Positions 7,444 to 15,055 are shown, counted from the stretch's first letter. The stretch is DNA of 15,070 nt from Bacteroidales bacterium UBA1205 (GCA_002309615.1 DBXT01000072.1:1-15070), one strand, 5' to 3'. Notes: a model not told the origin generated them from the letters alone. Program-made: numbers and translations.

Positions 7444-8861
7444 TATTGAATAAACGATATAAAATATATATTGCAATTATTTTCATATTGTTGGTATTGG
7501 TGTTGCTGTTATTATTTAAAGGCACAAGCAATAAGAAACAGCATCGTCAACGAGTATCGTATTATTCTTTTGAACAATTACAACGTAGAGGAGCCATACG
7601 TATAGGGATATTTCATAATTATACCGATTATTTTTTGTATCATGGAAAAGCATCTGGTTTGCAATACAATGTGTCTAAGAAAATGGCAGAGCATTATCAT
7701 ATGAAGGCCTATTATACGGTATATGATAACTATATAGATGCCTGTATCGCCCTTATGCAGAATAAGGTGGATGTGTTGGCCATGCCATTTGATAGTTCTA
7801 TGGCTGATAATTCAATGTTTGCCATTACCGTTCCGTATACCACCGCTTCAAAGGTATTGGTGCAACGCAAAACATCACCATGCGTTGTTGTCGGTGATAC
7901 AACAAGGTTAAAGCCCGTAGCCGAAGATAGTGCGTATACATTGATGATGATGAAAGATATTCATAGTAATCGAATGCCGTACAAAGTATTACAATATTTG
8001 TGTCCTGTATCATGGCATTTGATGATGGTGGGTAATGTGGGATATGCTCGCATGTTTGCCATGCTCGATAGCGGCATGGCGGATGCAATGGTATGCAACA
8101 CTCATGATATAGACGCTTATATGTCACAACGAAACAAGTTAGATACCATACATTTATGGGGGACAAGCATGAAAATGGGTTGGGCTGTTCGTAAAGAAAA
8201 CATTACCTTGTGTGATAGCATTAATGTATGGTTAAAACAATATACAGCTTCATTAGCATATAAGAATTTATGCAAAAAAACTCGTTATCAAGCAAGTATT
8301 ACCAAGCAGAGAACAAATTTGCGACGTACCAATATTTCATGGACCGATAATTTGTTTAAGTATTATGCCCGACATTATGATTTGGATTGGCGTTTTGTTG
8401 CAGCTTTGGCATATAAAGAATCGCATTTCAATCCGGAAGCTGAAGGAGCGGGAGGAGCATCAGGTATTATGCAGATGATGCCTATTACGGCACAACATTT
8501 GGGACATGAGGATTTGAATTCGGTAGAATCTCAAATCAGTGCAGGTTGTAAATTGGTTGCACGTTTGGTGAACCGATTTAAAAAAGCAGGTGTAAACGAT
8601 GAAGACCTTTATTTTTTTGTTGCCGCCGCATATAATGCAGGACATAAGAGCATAGAAAATGCTATGCAAATGGCTGCCGCCATGAATATGAATCAATATG
8701 CATGGAAAGATGTGGAAAAAGCTATGATTAAAATGAATGATGCAAAATTGATGAAAAAATACGGTATGAGCCCTTTTTATAAAGGTAAATTCACCGCTCA
8801 TTATACTCATGATGTGATGATGTCGTATATGCATTATATTAATATGATAGATAAAGAATAA
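7440..8861 (+). CDS. MltF-like membrane-bound lytic transglycosylase
   Basis: A 473-residue protein anchored by one N-terminal membrane helix (about 8-27), with the rest in the periplasm. Residues about 45-285 form an extracellular solute-binding (SBP_bac_3-like) domain, as in MltF: RRGAIRIGIFHNYTDYF, then VDVLAMPFD and 'MKMGWAVRKEN'. Residues about 305-410 are a family-1 lytic transglycosylase (SLT) domain with the catalytic Glu327 in AYKESHFNP, the GIMQMMP loop at 342-348 and AAAYNAG at 395-401. It should cleave peptidoglycan glycan strands to 1,6-anhydro-MurNAc ends, with activity tuned by the N-terminal domain. Its ATG overlaps the stop of the T9SS protein, so expression is coupled. Domain order and length match MltF, but I withhold the symbol because identity to the enterobacterial gene is distant. 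Confidence 0.88.
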   Translation: MILNKRYKIYIAIIFILLVLVLLLLFKGTSNKKQHRQRVSYYSFEQLQRRGAIRIGIFHNYTDYFLYHGKASGLQYNVSKKMAEHYHMKAYYTVYDNYIDACIALMQNKVDVLAMPFDSSMADNSMFAITVPYTTASKVLVQRKTSPCVVVGDTTRLKPVAEDSAYTLMMMKDIHSNRMPYKVLQYLCPVSWHLMMVGNVGYARMFAMLDSGMADAMVCNTHDIDAYMSQRNKLDTIHLWGTSMKMGWAVRKENITLCDSINVWLKQYTASLAYKNLCKKTRYQASITKQRTNLRRTNISWTDNLFKYYARHYDLDWRFVAALAYKESHFNPEAEGAGGASGIMQMMPITAQHLGHEDLNSVESQISAGCKLVARLVNRFKKAGVNDEDLYFFVAAAYNAGHKSIENAMQMAAAMNMNQYAWKDVEKAMIKMNDAKLMKKYGMSPFYKGKFTAHYTHDVMMSYMHYINMIDKE

Positions 8862-8871
8862 AATATTGAAC

Positions 8872-10521
8872 ATGAAAATTTTAATTATAGGCGGAGTGGC
8901 AGGAGGTGCCACAGCAGCCGCACGATTAAGAAGAATAGATGAAATTGCGGAAATAGTAATGATAGATAAAGGTGCCTATATTTCGTATGCAAATTGTGGC
9001 TTGCCATATTATATAGGTGGAATGATAGAGGAACGTAAAAAATTGTTTTTGCAAACACCTACTTCATTCGGAAACCGTTATGATGTGGATGTGCGTACAT
9101 TCAGTGAGGCCATAGCCATAGATAGAGTTAATAAAAAGGTTACTATCAAAAATTTACGTACCAATAAGGAATATGATGAACAATATGATAAATTGATATT
9201 GTCTATAGGTGTTGACCCCATACGTCCCGATATTCCTGGAGCATTTGAAAACGGAGTGTTTGTGTTACGAAATGTTGACGATACGGATGCCATAAAACAA
9301 TATGTGGAAACGCACAAGGTGCAGAATGCTATAGTGGTAGGCGCTGGTTTTGTGGGAATGGAAATGGCAGAAAACTTATATCATTTAGGAGCAAATGTTA
9401 CCATAGTAGATATGCAATCTCATGTTTTACCGCCTTTGGATTTTTCAATGGCAGCATTGGTACATCAGCATTTAAAAGATAAAGGGGTGAATTTAAAATT
9501 GAATACCAAAGTGCAAGCCATTTATCGCAAAGATGATATCTTGGAGGTATGTTATAGCGATGGTATAACTCAAAATGCTGAAATGCTGATATTTGCGGTA
9601 GGAGTGACAGCCGAAAACGAACTTTTGAAAAATAGCGGTTTAGCTTTAGATTCGCATGGAGCGGTAATAGTGGATGCACATTTAAAAACATCGGATAATG
9701 ATATCTATGCCGTCGGAGATATGATAAGTGTGCAACATCCGTTGATAGATACTATGCAATCGTGTTATTTGGCTGGTCCTGCCAATAAGCAGGGCAGAGT
9801 AGTGGCCAATAATATTGTTTTCGGAGATAGTTATAAATATAACGGAGCTATAGGCACTGCTATTTTGAAAGTGTTTGATTTAACGGTGGCATTTTCCGGT
9901 TTATCGGCACAAGTGATGAAAGATGCAGGTATTAATTATAAAAGTTCTATTACCCATTCGTCTTCCCATGCTACATATTACCCGCAGGCTTCGCCTATCA
10001 GTATTAAACTTAATTTTGATGCATTTACGGGACAATTGTATGGTGCACAGGTGGTAGGCGGCAACGGAGTGGACAAGCGGATAGATGTGTTGTCTATGGT
10101 GATAAAACAAAAGGCAAGTGTGGAAGCATTATGTGAATTTGAACATTCGTATGCACCTCCGTATTCTTCGGCAAAAGACCCTGTTAATATAGCAGGTTTT
10201 GCTGCCGAAAATCTAATGCATGGTTTGCTTGATAATATCACATGGCATGAGTTACAAGCCGACAAAGAGCATTATTGGCTGTTGGATGTGCGTTCACAAG
10301 AGGAATGCAAATCAGGGATGATAGAAGGTGCTGTGAATATTCCTTTAGATGAACTGAGGGAACGTTTGGATGAGATTATCCCCGGTAATAAACAAATAGT
10401 AGTATATTGTGCCGTTGGGTTGCGTGCCTATATAGCCACCCGCATATTGCTGCAAAACGGATTCAGTGCTCTCAATTTGTCGGGAGGATATAAAACCTAT
10501 CATGCCGTGACCCAGATGTGA
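8872..10521 (+). CDS. CoA-disulfide reductase with C-terminal rhodanese domain
   Basis: A 549-residue FAD/NAD(P)H flavoenzyme of the CoADR-RHD type, which reduces CoA disulfide, CoA persulfide or polysulfide. The FAD-binding motif IIGGVAGGATAA is at 5-16, and the single redox Cys42 sits in SYANCGLPYYIGG, the CoADR signature. NAD(P)-binding VVGAGFVGMEMAE is at 155-167, FAD-contacting YAVGDM at 279-284, and SYAPPYSSAKDPVN at 426-439 carries family-typical tyrosines. The rhodanese domain (about 455-549) has Cys513 in YCAVGLRA, the expected sulfur-carrying loop. A TTG at 8866 is an alternative start, but ATG 8872 puts the Rossmann strand at residue 2, as in relatives. It begins 10 bases after the transglycosylase gene and ends the operon. 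Substrate choice between CoA disulfide and persulfides is unresolved; NADH-dependent persulfide reductase is the closest alternative. Confidence 0.92.
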   Translation: MKILIIGGVAGGATAAARLRRIDEIAEIVMIDKGAYISYANCGLPYYIGGMIEERKKLFLQTPTSFGNRYDVDVRTFSEAIAIDRVNKKVTIKNLRTNKEYDEQYDKLILSIGVDPIRPDIPGAFENGVFVLRNVDDTDAIKQYVETHKVQNAIVVGAGFVGMEMAENLYHLGANVTIVDMQSHVLPPLDFSMAALVHQHLKDKGVNLKLNTKVQAIYRKDDILEVCYSDGITQNAEMLIFAVGVTAENELLKNSGLALDSHGAVIVDAHLKTSDNDIYAVGDMISVQHPLIDTMQSCYLAGPANKQGRVVANNIVFGDSYKYNGAIGTAILKVFDLTVAFSGLSAQVMKDAGINYKSSITHSSSHATYYPQASPISIKLNFDAFTGQLYGAQVVGGNGVDKRIDVLSMVIKQKASVEALCEFEHSYAPPYSSAKDPVNIAGFAAENLMHGLLDNITWHELQADKEHYWLLDVRSQEECKSGMIEGAVNIPLDELRERLDEIIPGNKQIVVYCAVGLRAYIATRILLQNGFSALNLSGGYKTYHAVTQM

Positions 10522-10536
10522 TGATGGTAAAAATAG

Positions 10537-10568
10537 AAAAAGAGAGAAATGATTTTCTCTCTTTTTTT
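10537..10568. terminator. Hairpin terminator between convergent operons
   Basis: The stem AAAAAGAGAGAAA (10537-10549) pairs with TTTCTCTCTTTTT (10554-10566) around a TGAT loop and runs into a T-tract ending at 10568. It lies 15 bases after the CoADR stop. The A-rich left arm supplies a U-tract for transcripts from the other strand too, so it may also terminate the leftward DUF4294 operon, whose stop lies 41 bases away. Confidence 0.82.
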
Positions 10569-10608
10569 ATCGTAATTGGTAATTTTTTTTATACCAAACA
10601 ATTATCTT

Positions 10609-11196
10609 TTAAATTTCATCGTTTTCGAGTAATTGCACTATTTTTTCTATTTCCTTGTCCGAGCCGCCGGGGTCGTATTCTGTTTTTAAATCATATTTAA
10701 ACATTTTGGCAATGGATTGGTAGAAAAAAGCCCGCATTTTTCCTCGAAATTCATATATGATTTTGTAGGAGGTTTTGCTGGTTTCGCGGTCTATGAGTTT
10801 TATGAGTATGATGCCCTGTGAATAGGTCATGTGCTCTATGTCTTTTTGGAATTCTTGTCTGATTTGTTTTTCTACACTCTTCATGGCTAATTGTTGTTGG
10901 TTTTTATTGGGTATCATAGCCAACATTTCATCGTATTCTTTTAGCCTTTGAGCGGCTATTTTTGCATAGGGGTATACTTTCATTACGTTACGAACCAATT
11001 TGGTATAACGCTTTTTTTCTTGTTTGGAGCGGTTGGAACGAAAGCCTACAACTATAACCGGTCGAGTGGTGATGCACGCTATGGTATCTCCATCAACTAT
11101 TACAGCAGGAAACGTGTATCCTTCTGTTTTTTCTTGTGCCATGAGAGTGTGTCCCGTAAATACACAAATGAGTAAGCAACCAATAATTTTTTTCAT
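10609..11196 (-). CDS. Secreted DUF4294 protein
   Basis: A 195-residue exported protein of the Bacteroidota-restricted DUF4294 family, function unknown. I chose the ATG at 11196 because it gives a standard signal peptide (MKKIIGCLLICVFTGHTLMAQ); an upstream in-frame ATG at 11217 adds only seven residues. Family features seen are an early VIVDGDTI strand, the basic RYTKLVRNVMKVYPYAK segment, a helix rich in Gln and Lys, LIDRETSKTSYKIIYEFRG, the aromatic AFFYQSIAKMF, and the closing LKTEYDP...DKEIEKIVQ. It is the third gene of a leftward cluster after the DivIC-like gene and aroQ, 35 bases from aroQ. No catalytic motif is recognisable. Confidence 0.8.
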   Translation of the reverse strand: MKKIIGCLLICVFTGHTLMAQEKTEGYTFPAVIVDGDTIACITTRPVIVVGFRSNRSKQEKKRYTKLVRNVMKVYPYAKIAAQRLKEYDEMLAMIPNKNQQQLAMKSVEKQIRQEFQKDIEHMTYSQGIILIKLIDRETSKTSYKIIYEFRGKMRAFFYQSIAKMFKYDLKTEYDPGGSDKEIEKIVQLLENDEI

Positions 11197-11231
11197 AATA
11201 TATGCTACTATATTCAATATTTATATTCTAT

Positions 11232-11663
11232 TCATATTTGATTTTGGTTATGAATAATGTGTTCAATAGCCAATCGGTAACCATCTAAGCCCAAACCGCA
11301 AATGCGACCTTTGCAACAAGCGGCTATATATGATTTGTGTCTAAAAGATTCTCTGTTATATATATTGCTGATGTGCACTTCTATAATAATAGAATTGATG
11401 CTTTTAAGCGCATCGGCAATGGCGATAGAGGTGTGGGTATAAGCTCCGGGATTGATGATAATGGCATCGTAAGCGTTACTTTCTTGTATTTTGGACACTA
11501 GTTCGCCTTCTATATTCGATTGAAAATAGTCCAAGTGTATTTGTGAATATTGTTGTTGAAGACGGGCAAAAAACACATCAAACGAAGTGGAACCGTATAT
11601 AGCGGATTCTCTTTTTCCTTGCATGTTTAGATTTACACCGTTAATAATCAATATTTTTTGCAT
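11232..11663 (-). CDS. aroQ: 3-dehydroquinate dehydratase, type II
   Basis: This cytoplasmic shikimate-pathway enzyme removes water from 3-dehydroquinate to give 3-dehydroshikimate. At 143 residues it has the normal type II length. Active-site features present are the N-terminal ILIINGVNLN strand, Tyr23 in the flexible IYGS lid, the INPGAYTHTS loop with Asn71 and His77, and the catalytic His97 in EVHISNIYNRESFRHKS, with Arg104 and Arg108 behind it. Two normally conserved lid and strand positions differ: the usual NGPNLN is NGVNLN, and LGKREP is QGKRES. Catalytic residues are kept, so I expect activity. The gene begins seven bases after the DivIC-like stop and is co-transcribed with it. No other aromatic-pathway gene is nearby. 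Confidence 0.93.
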   Translation of the reverse strand: MQKILIINGVNLNMQGKRESAIYGSTSFDVFFARLQQQYSQIHLDYFQSNIEGELVSKIQESNAYDAIIINPGAYTHTSIAIADALKSINSIIIEVHISNIYNRESFRHKSYIAACCKGRICGLGLDGYRLAIEHIIHNQNQI

Positions 11664-11670
11664 ATAATGG

Positions 11671-11967
11671 CTATTCTTCTTCCATTTGGGTTACACGAAA
11701 CACATCCTCATCATCTTTTTTTAAGTAGAGATGAGTACGCAAAAATTCTTCTTTATTATCGCCGCTTTGTTGTATCAGTCTTTTGTTTTGCTCTTGTAAT
11801 TCGGCTATAATATCTTGCTGATGTTTGAGTTCTGATTTTAATTGCCGAATTTCTTTGTTGAGTTTTCGGTGTTGGGGAATGCCCGCATCACCGAAAAACA
11901 TATAGGCAATAAATATTATTATAGCTACCAGCCATTTATATTTTTTTATCAATTCCCAAATTTTCAT
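11671..11967 (-). CDS. DivIC/FtsB-like septum formation initiator
   Basis: A 98-residue bitopic membrane protein of the FtsB/DivIC family, which links divisome proteins at the septum. It shows a short cytoplasmic start, one membrane helix (about 12-25, WLVAIIIFIAYMFF), a long periplasmic coiled coil (about 33-66, with regular Leu/Ile spacing such as LNKEIRQLKSELKHQQ), and a tail with EEFLRTHLYLKKDDEDVFRV. That tail is the typical Bacteroidota DivIC ending, with an Arg-aromatic patch before an acidic 'DEDVF'. The start is ATG 11967: an in-frame ATG at 11997 lies inside the promoter -7 box, so it would not be transcribed. It heads the operon with aroQ and DUF4294. FtsB versus DivIC naming is only convention here. 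Confidence 0.85.
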   Translation of the reverse strand: MKIWELIKKYKWLVAIIIFIAYMFFGDAGIPQHRKLNKEIRQLKSELKHQQDIIAELQEQNKRLIQQSGDNKEEFLRTHLYLKKDDEDVFRVTQMEEE

Positions 11968-11994
11968 ATCATCTTTATCAATATGTATAAACTG

Positions 11995-12021
11995 CAAAGA
12001 TAATATTTTTTATAATATCAA
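11995..12021 (-). promoter_or_regulatory. Bacteroidota-type promoter of the DivIC-aroQ-DUF4294 operon
   Basis: Read on the minus strand, TTG (12021-12019) and TATCTTTG (12002-11995) are 16 bases apart, an exact TAnnTTTG match. Transcription would start near 11989, about 22 bases before the ATG at 11967. The box overlaps the alternative ATG at 11997 and so decides the start. Confidence 0.65.
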
Positions 12022-12119
12022 TCTTTAAACGAGCTTCGTTTTTATTTAAAATAAAAAAATAAATAATTGAAAAACTGCAAAATAGTGGTGCGTGCGTTTT
12101 TTTTCAAAAAAAAGAGGAA

Positions 12120-12146
12120 TTGGTAAAGAAAAATATTGTACATTTG
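12120..12146 (+). promoter_or_regulatory. Promoter of the tRNA gene
   Basis: TTG at 12120-12122 and TACATTTG at 12139-12146, 16 bases apart, match the Bacteroidota consensus. Transcription would begin near 12153, about 22 bases before the tRNA. Together with the divergent operon promoter it accounts for most of the 207 bases between the DivIC-like start and the tRNA. The rest (12022-12119) is very AT-rich, with a run of eight T, one C and eight A around 12097-12113, and no gene. Confidence 0.6.
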
Positions 12147-12174
12147 CATTCTCAAAACATCACAAGAGTGATGG

Positions 12175-12248
12175 GGTCCCTTAGCTCAGCTGGTTAGAGC
12201 ATCTGACTCATAATCAGAGGGTCCTTGGTTCGAGCCCAAGAGGGACCA
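12175..12248 (+). tRNA. tRNA with CAT anticodon, probably elongator tRNA-Met
   Basis: The 74-base cloverleaf has a perfect 7-base acceptor stem, GGTCCCT (12175-12181) with AGGGACC (12241-12247), discriminator A at 12248, and no encoded CCA. The D-arm carries AGCTCAGCTGGTTAGAGC. The anticodon arm is TCTGA-CTCATAA-TCAGA, with anticodon CAT. The T-arm has TTCGAGC. It is not an initiator: position 1 pairs normally and the anticodon stem lacks three consecutive G-C pairs. A CAT tRNA can also be tRNA-Ile2 after lysidine modification; the overall sequence looks more like elongator Met, but sequence inspection alone does not exclude Ile2. Confidence 0.93.
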
Positions 12249-12272
12249 CCTTTTTAGGTGAATACCGTTTTT

Positions 12273-12304
12273 AAGAAACAATTGCAAAATTGTTTCTTTT
12301 TTTT
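12273..12304 (+). terminator. Rho-independent terminator after the tRNA
   Basis: An 11-base perfect stem, AAGAAACAATT (12273-12283) with AATTGTTTCTT (12288-12298), closes a GCAA tetraloop and is followed by an uninterrupted T-run to 12304. It begins 25 bases after the tRNA, so the tRNA is a single-gene transcript. On the other strand no U-tract follows, so it is unlikely to end the leftward beta-barrel gene. Confidence 0.9.
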
Positions 12305-12343
12305 ATCACTTATGGGGTATTATCATGTAAAAGGGTAGTATTG

Positions 12344-14857
12344 CTATTCTTCGTTACCGGCTCCTTGAACATTTCTCTCCATTTCCAACTTGCCAAAGCG
12401 GAAGGTGATGCCTGCACTGATATAACGGCTGTTGGTTTTGTTCGACGACCATGACTCGTAGTATGGATTGGTAGTAATATTAGATGACTTGTTCCAATTG
12501 AAAATATCTTGAACATTTAAATAAACAGAAATTCTTTTCTTCCAAAACGTTGCCCGCAAGCCGGCATTGATACTGTAATTGGGTTTGGTTTCGGAAAACA
12601 ACGATTGCGAAGCCGAACGATAATTCGCCGAAGCGTGTATTTCCAGTACATTCCATACTTTTGTCCACAAATTGATTCTAAAACTATAAGTAAATTTATG
12701 TCTGACACTATTCTTATTCGCATCTTTAGAATCGGAATAGTTGATATAAGAATCATATATATTGGCATAAAATCGCAGATTTAAAAATCCTTTGGGACGA
12801 TAGGTGACATTGAATTCACCTCCTGTATTGAACGATTTACCCACATTCACCGGCATGGTAAAGTGTACATATCTGCCGAAAACATCACTATATACCACAT
12901 CTGTCAAAGTGTTGATATCTTTATGAGAATTGCGGTGATAGACGGTGATACCCAATGAACCGAATTTTTCAAAATATTTCATCCAATTGAATTCAAAAGA
13001 ATTGGTGGCTACCGATGCCAACAAAGAATTTCCTATGGAGTAATCATCTTCTCCGTAGTTGATATATTCCGATAGCTGTGTATTGCTCGGATTACGCAGT
13101 CGCCTGGTATAACTCAAATTAAAATTATGCATCGATTTGGTGCGATACGACAAATGCACCGACGGCTTCAAATTGAAAAATGTAGAGGCAACTTTACTTT
13201 CCGGATGTTCTGCCACTTGATAGAAAATATGAGACAACTCCCCTCGTAACCCGAATTTCATGGTGAAATTGCCGAATTTCTGTCGTAAAGTTACATAGGT
13301 AGCATAATCTTGCGTTCTAAACACGGCATCATACAATCGTAGAGAGTCAATATTTCTATCATTCGTTCCGAATACCAAAGTATCAGGGCTGCTTAAACTA
13401 CTGCCCCAGTTGACGGCAGCGTTTAATCCCACACTTATTTCACCATTTTTTGAATAAGGAATAGAATAGTCAATACCGGTATTTATATCATAACTTTTAG
13501 AACGGCCTCGGGTTGATTTGTCTTTTGACAAATCAGTTCCTAAAATATATTTTCTCACATAATCAGAGGAGGAGGCATTATTGGTGATATTCCCGTTCAA
13601 CGATGCCATGATATTGTGCCCTTGATTGTTAAACATATGTGTATACCAAGTTCCAAAGCCTACCCATACACCATTACTGCCGGAATTTCTGTCGGTGGTA
13701 TAAAAATTGTCTTCGTTAAAAAAATATTCCCTACGCAATCGGTGCTCTAAAGAAGAAGACACACCGCCACTAAGCATACTCATCACCCACAAACTTAAAC
13801 TATTCATCGTATCGGGAGAGTAGTCCATAAAGAGATTGATGTTACCCGACCAGTTTTTATTTCTTCCTTCAGAAGTATATTTTTGAAAAGTGCATGTATC
13901 CAAATTGTCTGTAGTGTCATTGGCAACAAAAGAGGTAGAATAGCCGCTGCTAAAATTTTTATTACCGGAATAAGAACCGGAAATCCACGAATTGACAGAC
14001 CATTTTTCGTTGGCCCAAGCGAATGAAGCATGTGGTGAAATCCTCGGCTGTGAACTGCCATTGAGACCAAAACTATAAAATACATTCTTTTTTATTTTGG
14101 CATTGGTAATAATGTTGATAATGCCGCCATCGGTTTTGGAAGCATATTTTGCTGACGGATTGGTGATAACTTCTATTCGTACCAAAGTATTGGCAGGCAA
14201 TTGCTGGATATAGTTTTTCAAACTTTCTGCCGTCAATCGGGAGGGTTTATCATTAATCCAAATATCTACACTTGACACACCTCGCAAGGTAACATTACCT
14301 TCCACATCCACTTCTACGCCGGGAGTATTCTGCAAAGCATCGGAAGTGGTGCCGGTTTGTATGGATGGATCTTCACTTACGTTGTATAGTATTTTTTCAT
14401 CTTCCATGGAGTAGATAGGCTTTTTTGCCGTTACTTCCACACCGTTTAGCATGGCTGTGCCTTGTAGTAAATACAATTTTCCCATGTCCACTGAAGAAGA
14501 ATCCACATCTATCGGCTCGTAAAGCGTTTGATAACCGATTGCCGAGGCACGCAAAAGATATTTGCCGGGAATCACACCCTGCAAAACAAATACGCCACTA
14601 TCATCCGATGACACCCCCTTAACAAAAATACTATCTTCTGCTTGTAATAAAGCCACATTGACATACCACAAACTCTCTTTAGTCGTTTTGTCTATCAAGG
14701 TGCCTGTAATGCTATAGGTTTTTCCTTTGTAATTTTTGGAAGTTGTTTGTTGCATATCGGAACGACCTCCTCCGGGGAAAAATCCTCCTCCGGGAAATTG
14801 TGCCAAGGCGATATTCATTGACAAAGACAATAAAAAATAAATTATTATTCTTTTCAT
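12344..14857 (-). CDS. Outer-membrane beta-barrel / TonB-dependent receptor-like protein
   Basis: An 837-residue outer-membrane protein. A signal peptide (MKRIIIYFLLSLSMNIALAQ) precedes a short FPGGGFFPGGG stretch at 21-31. A carboxypeptidase-regulatory-like domain follows at about 48-132 (SITGTLIDKTTKESL ... GVFVLQGVIPGKYLLRASAIGYQ). A plug-like domain at about 148-250 carries SDALQNTPGVEVD, VTLRGVSSVDIWIND and DGGIINIITN. The remaining ~590 residues are alternating polar/aromatic strands of a beta barrel, ending in YISAGITFRFGKLEMERNVQ. This is the Bacteroidota 'outer membrane beta-barrel' relative of TonB receptors, not a SusC. I see no recognisable TonB box, and no SusD, transporter or regulator lies next to it, so the substrate is unknown. 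The C-terminal barrel strand (FRFG) is followed by a short polar tail. No exact TAnnTTTG box lies just upstream; TAGATTTTG is one base too long. Confidence 0.88.
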   Translation of the reverse strand: MKRIIIYFLLSLSMNIALAQFPGGGFFPGGGRSDMQQTTSKNYKGKTYSITGTLIDKTTKESLWYVNVALLQAEDSIFVKGVSSDDSGVFVLQGVIPGKYLLRASAIGYQTLYEPIDVDSSSVDMGKLYLLQGTAMLNGVEVTAKKPIYSMEDEKILYNVSEDPSIQTGTTSDALQNTPGVEVDVEGNVTLRGVSSVDIWINDKPSRLTAESLKNYIQQLPANTLVRIEVITNPSAKYASKTDGGIINIITNAKIKKNVFYSFGLNGSSQPRISPHASFAWANEKWSVNSWISGSYSGNKNFSSGYSTSFVANDTTDNLDTCTFQKYTSEGRNKNWSGNINLFMDYSPDTMNSLSLWVMSMLSGGVSSSLEHRLRREYFFNEDNFYTTDRNSGSNGVWVGFGTWYTHMFNNQGHNIMASLNGNITNNASSSDYVRKYILGTDLSKDKSTRGRSKSYDINTGIDYSIPYSKNGEISVGLNAAVNWGSSLSSPDTLVFGTNDRNIDSLRLYDAVFRTQDYATYVTLRQKFGNFTMKFGLRGELSHIFYQVAEHPESKVASTFFNLKPSVHLSYRTKSMHNFNLSYTRRLRNPSNTQLSEYINYGEDDYSIGNSLLASVATNSFEFNWMKYFEKFGSLGITVYHRNSHKDINTLTDVVYSDVFGRYVHFTMPVNVGKSFNTGGEFNVTYRPKGFLNLRFYANIYDSYINYSDSKDANKNSVRHKFTYSFRINLWTKVWNVLEIHASANYRSASQSLFSETKPNYSINAGLRATFWKKRISVYLNVQDIFNWNKSSNITTNPYYESWSSNKTNSRYISAGITFRFGKLEMERNVQGAGNEE

Positions 14858-14905
14858 GTTTTTTCTTTATTATTATTATACCAAAATCTATTTCTGCTAT
14901 TTAGT

Positions 14906-15055
14906 CTATAACCTTTCCGCTAAATCTAATCCTTGATTAACCCCAGCCATAATAGGATCTAATACTTGAGATGCTTGTAACATAGCAGTATCTCTATATA
15001 TATTGTCTTGTGCTAAGGCTTCCATAGGAGATGTAGGAACACCAAAAGGCAACCT
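14906..15055 (-). pseudogene. Short C-terminal-like open frame at the right edge, possibly frameshifted
   Basis: A leftward frame ends with TAG at 14906-14908. It reads MEALAQDNIYRDTAML, then QASQVLDPIMAGVNQGL and DLAERL from an ATG at 15025, and RLPFGVPTSP just before that. A TAG at 15056-15058 closes the frame upstream. Another frame open to the window edge ends in VKIRG directly before that point, so one inserted base near 15052 would join them into 'VKIRGLPFGVPTSPMEALAQ', a natural-looking C-terminus. It lies 48 bases upstream of the beta-barrel gene on the same strand. I do not recognise the family. It may be a decayed or mis-assembled gene end, or an independent 39-residue peptide. Confidence 0.3.

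Noticed and set aside
8866..8871. TTG start of the CoADR gene
   Set aside because: The ATG two codons later gives the family-typical N-terminus, with the Rossmann strand right after Met.
8460..8912. 150-codon minus-strand frame opposite the transglycosylase gene
   Set aside because: It is rich in His, Ile and Met from antisense of Met/Asn codons, and it lies opposite the catalytic SLT domain.
10518..10700. 60-codon + strand frame after the CoADR gene
   Set aside because: It contains the terminator hairpin and runs antisense into the DUF4294 gene; its composition is low-complexity Phe/Lys.
12097..12113. T8-C-A8 run as a terminator hairpin
   Set aside because: It has essentially no loop, no GC in the stem and no gene ending nearby; it is probably AT-rich upstream DNA of the tRNA promoter.
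12175..12248. Initiator tRNA-fMet
   Set aside because: Position 1 pairs normally and the anticodon stem lacks the three consecutive G-C pairs of initiators.
12480..12768. Short minus-strand frames within the beta-barrel gene
   Set aside because: They are out-of-frame shadows of the barrel domain, with no family resemblance.
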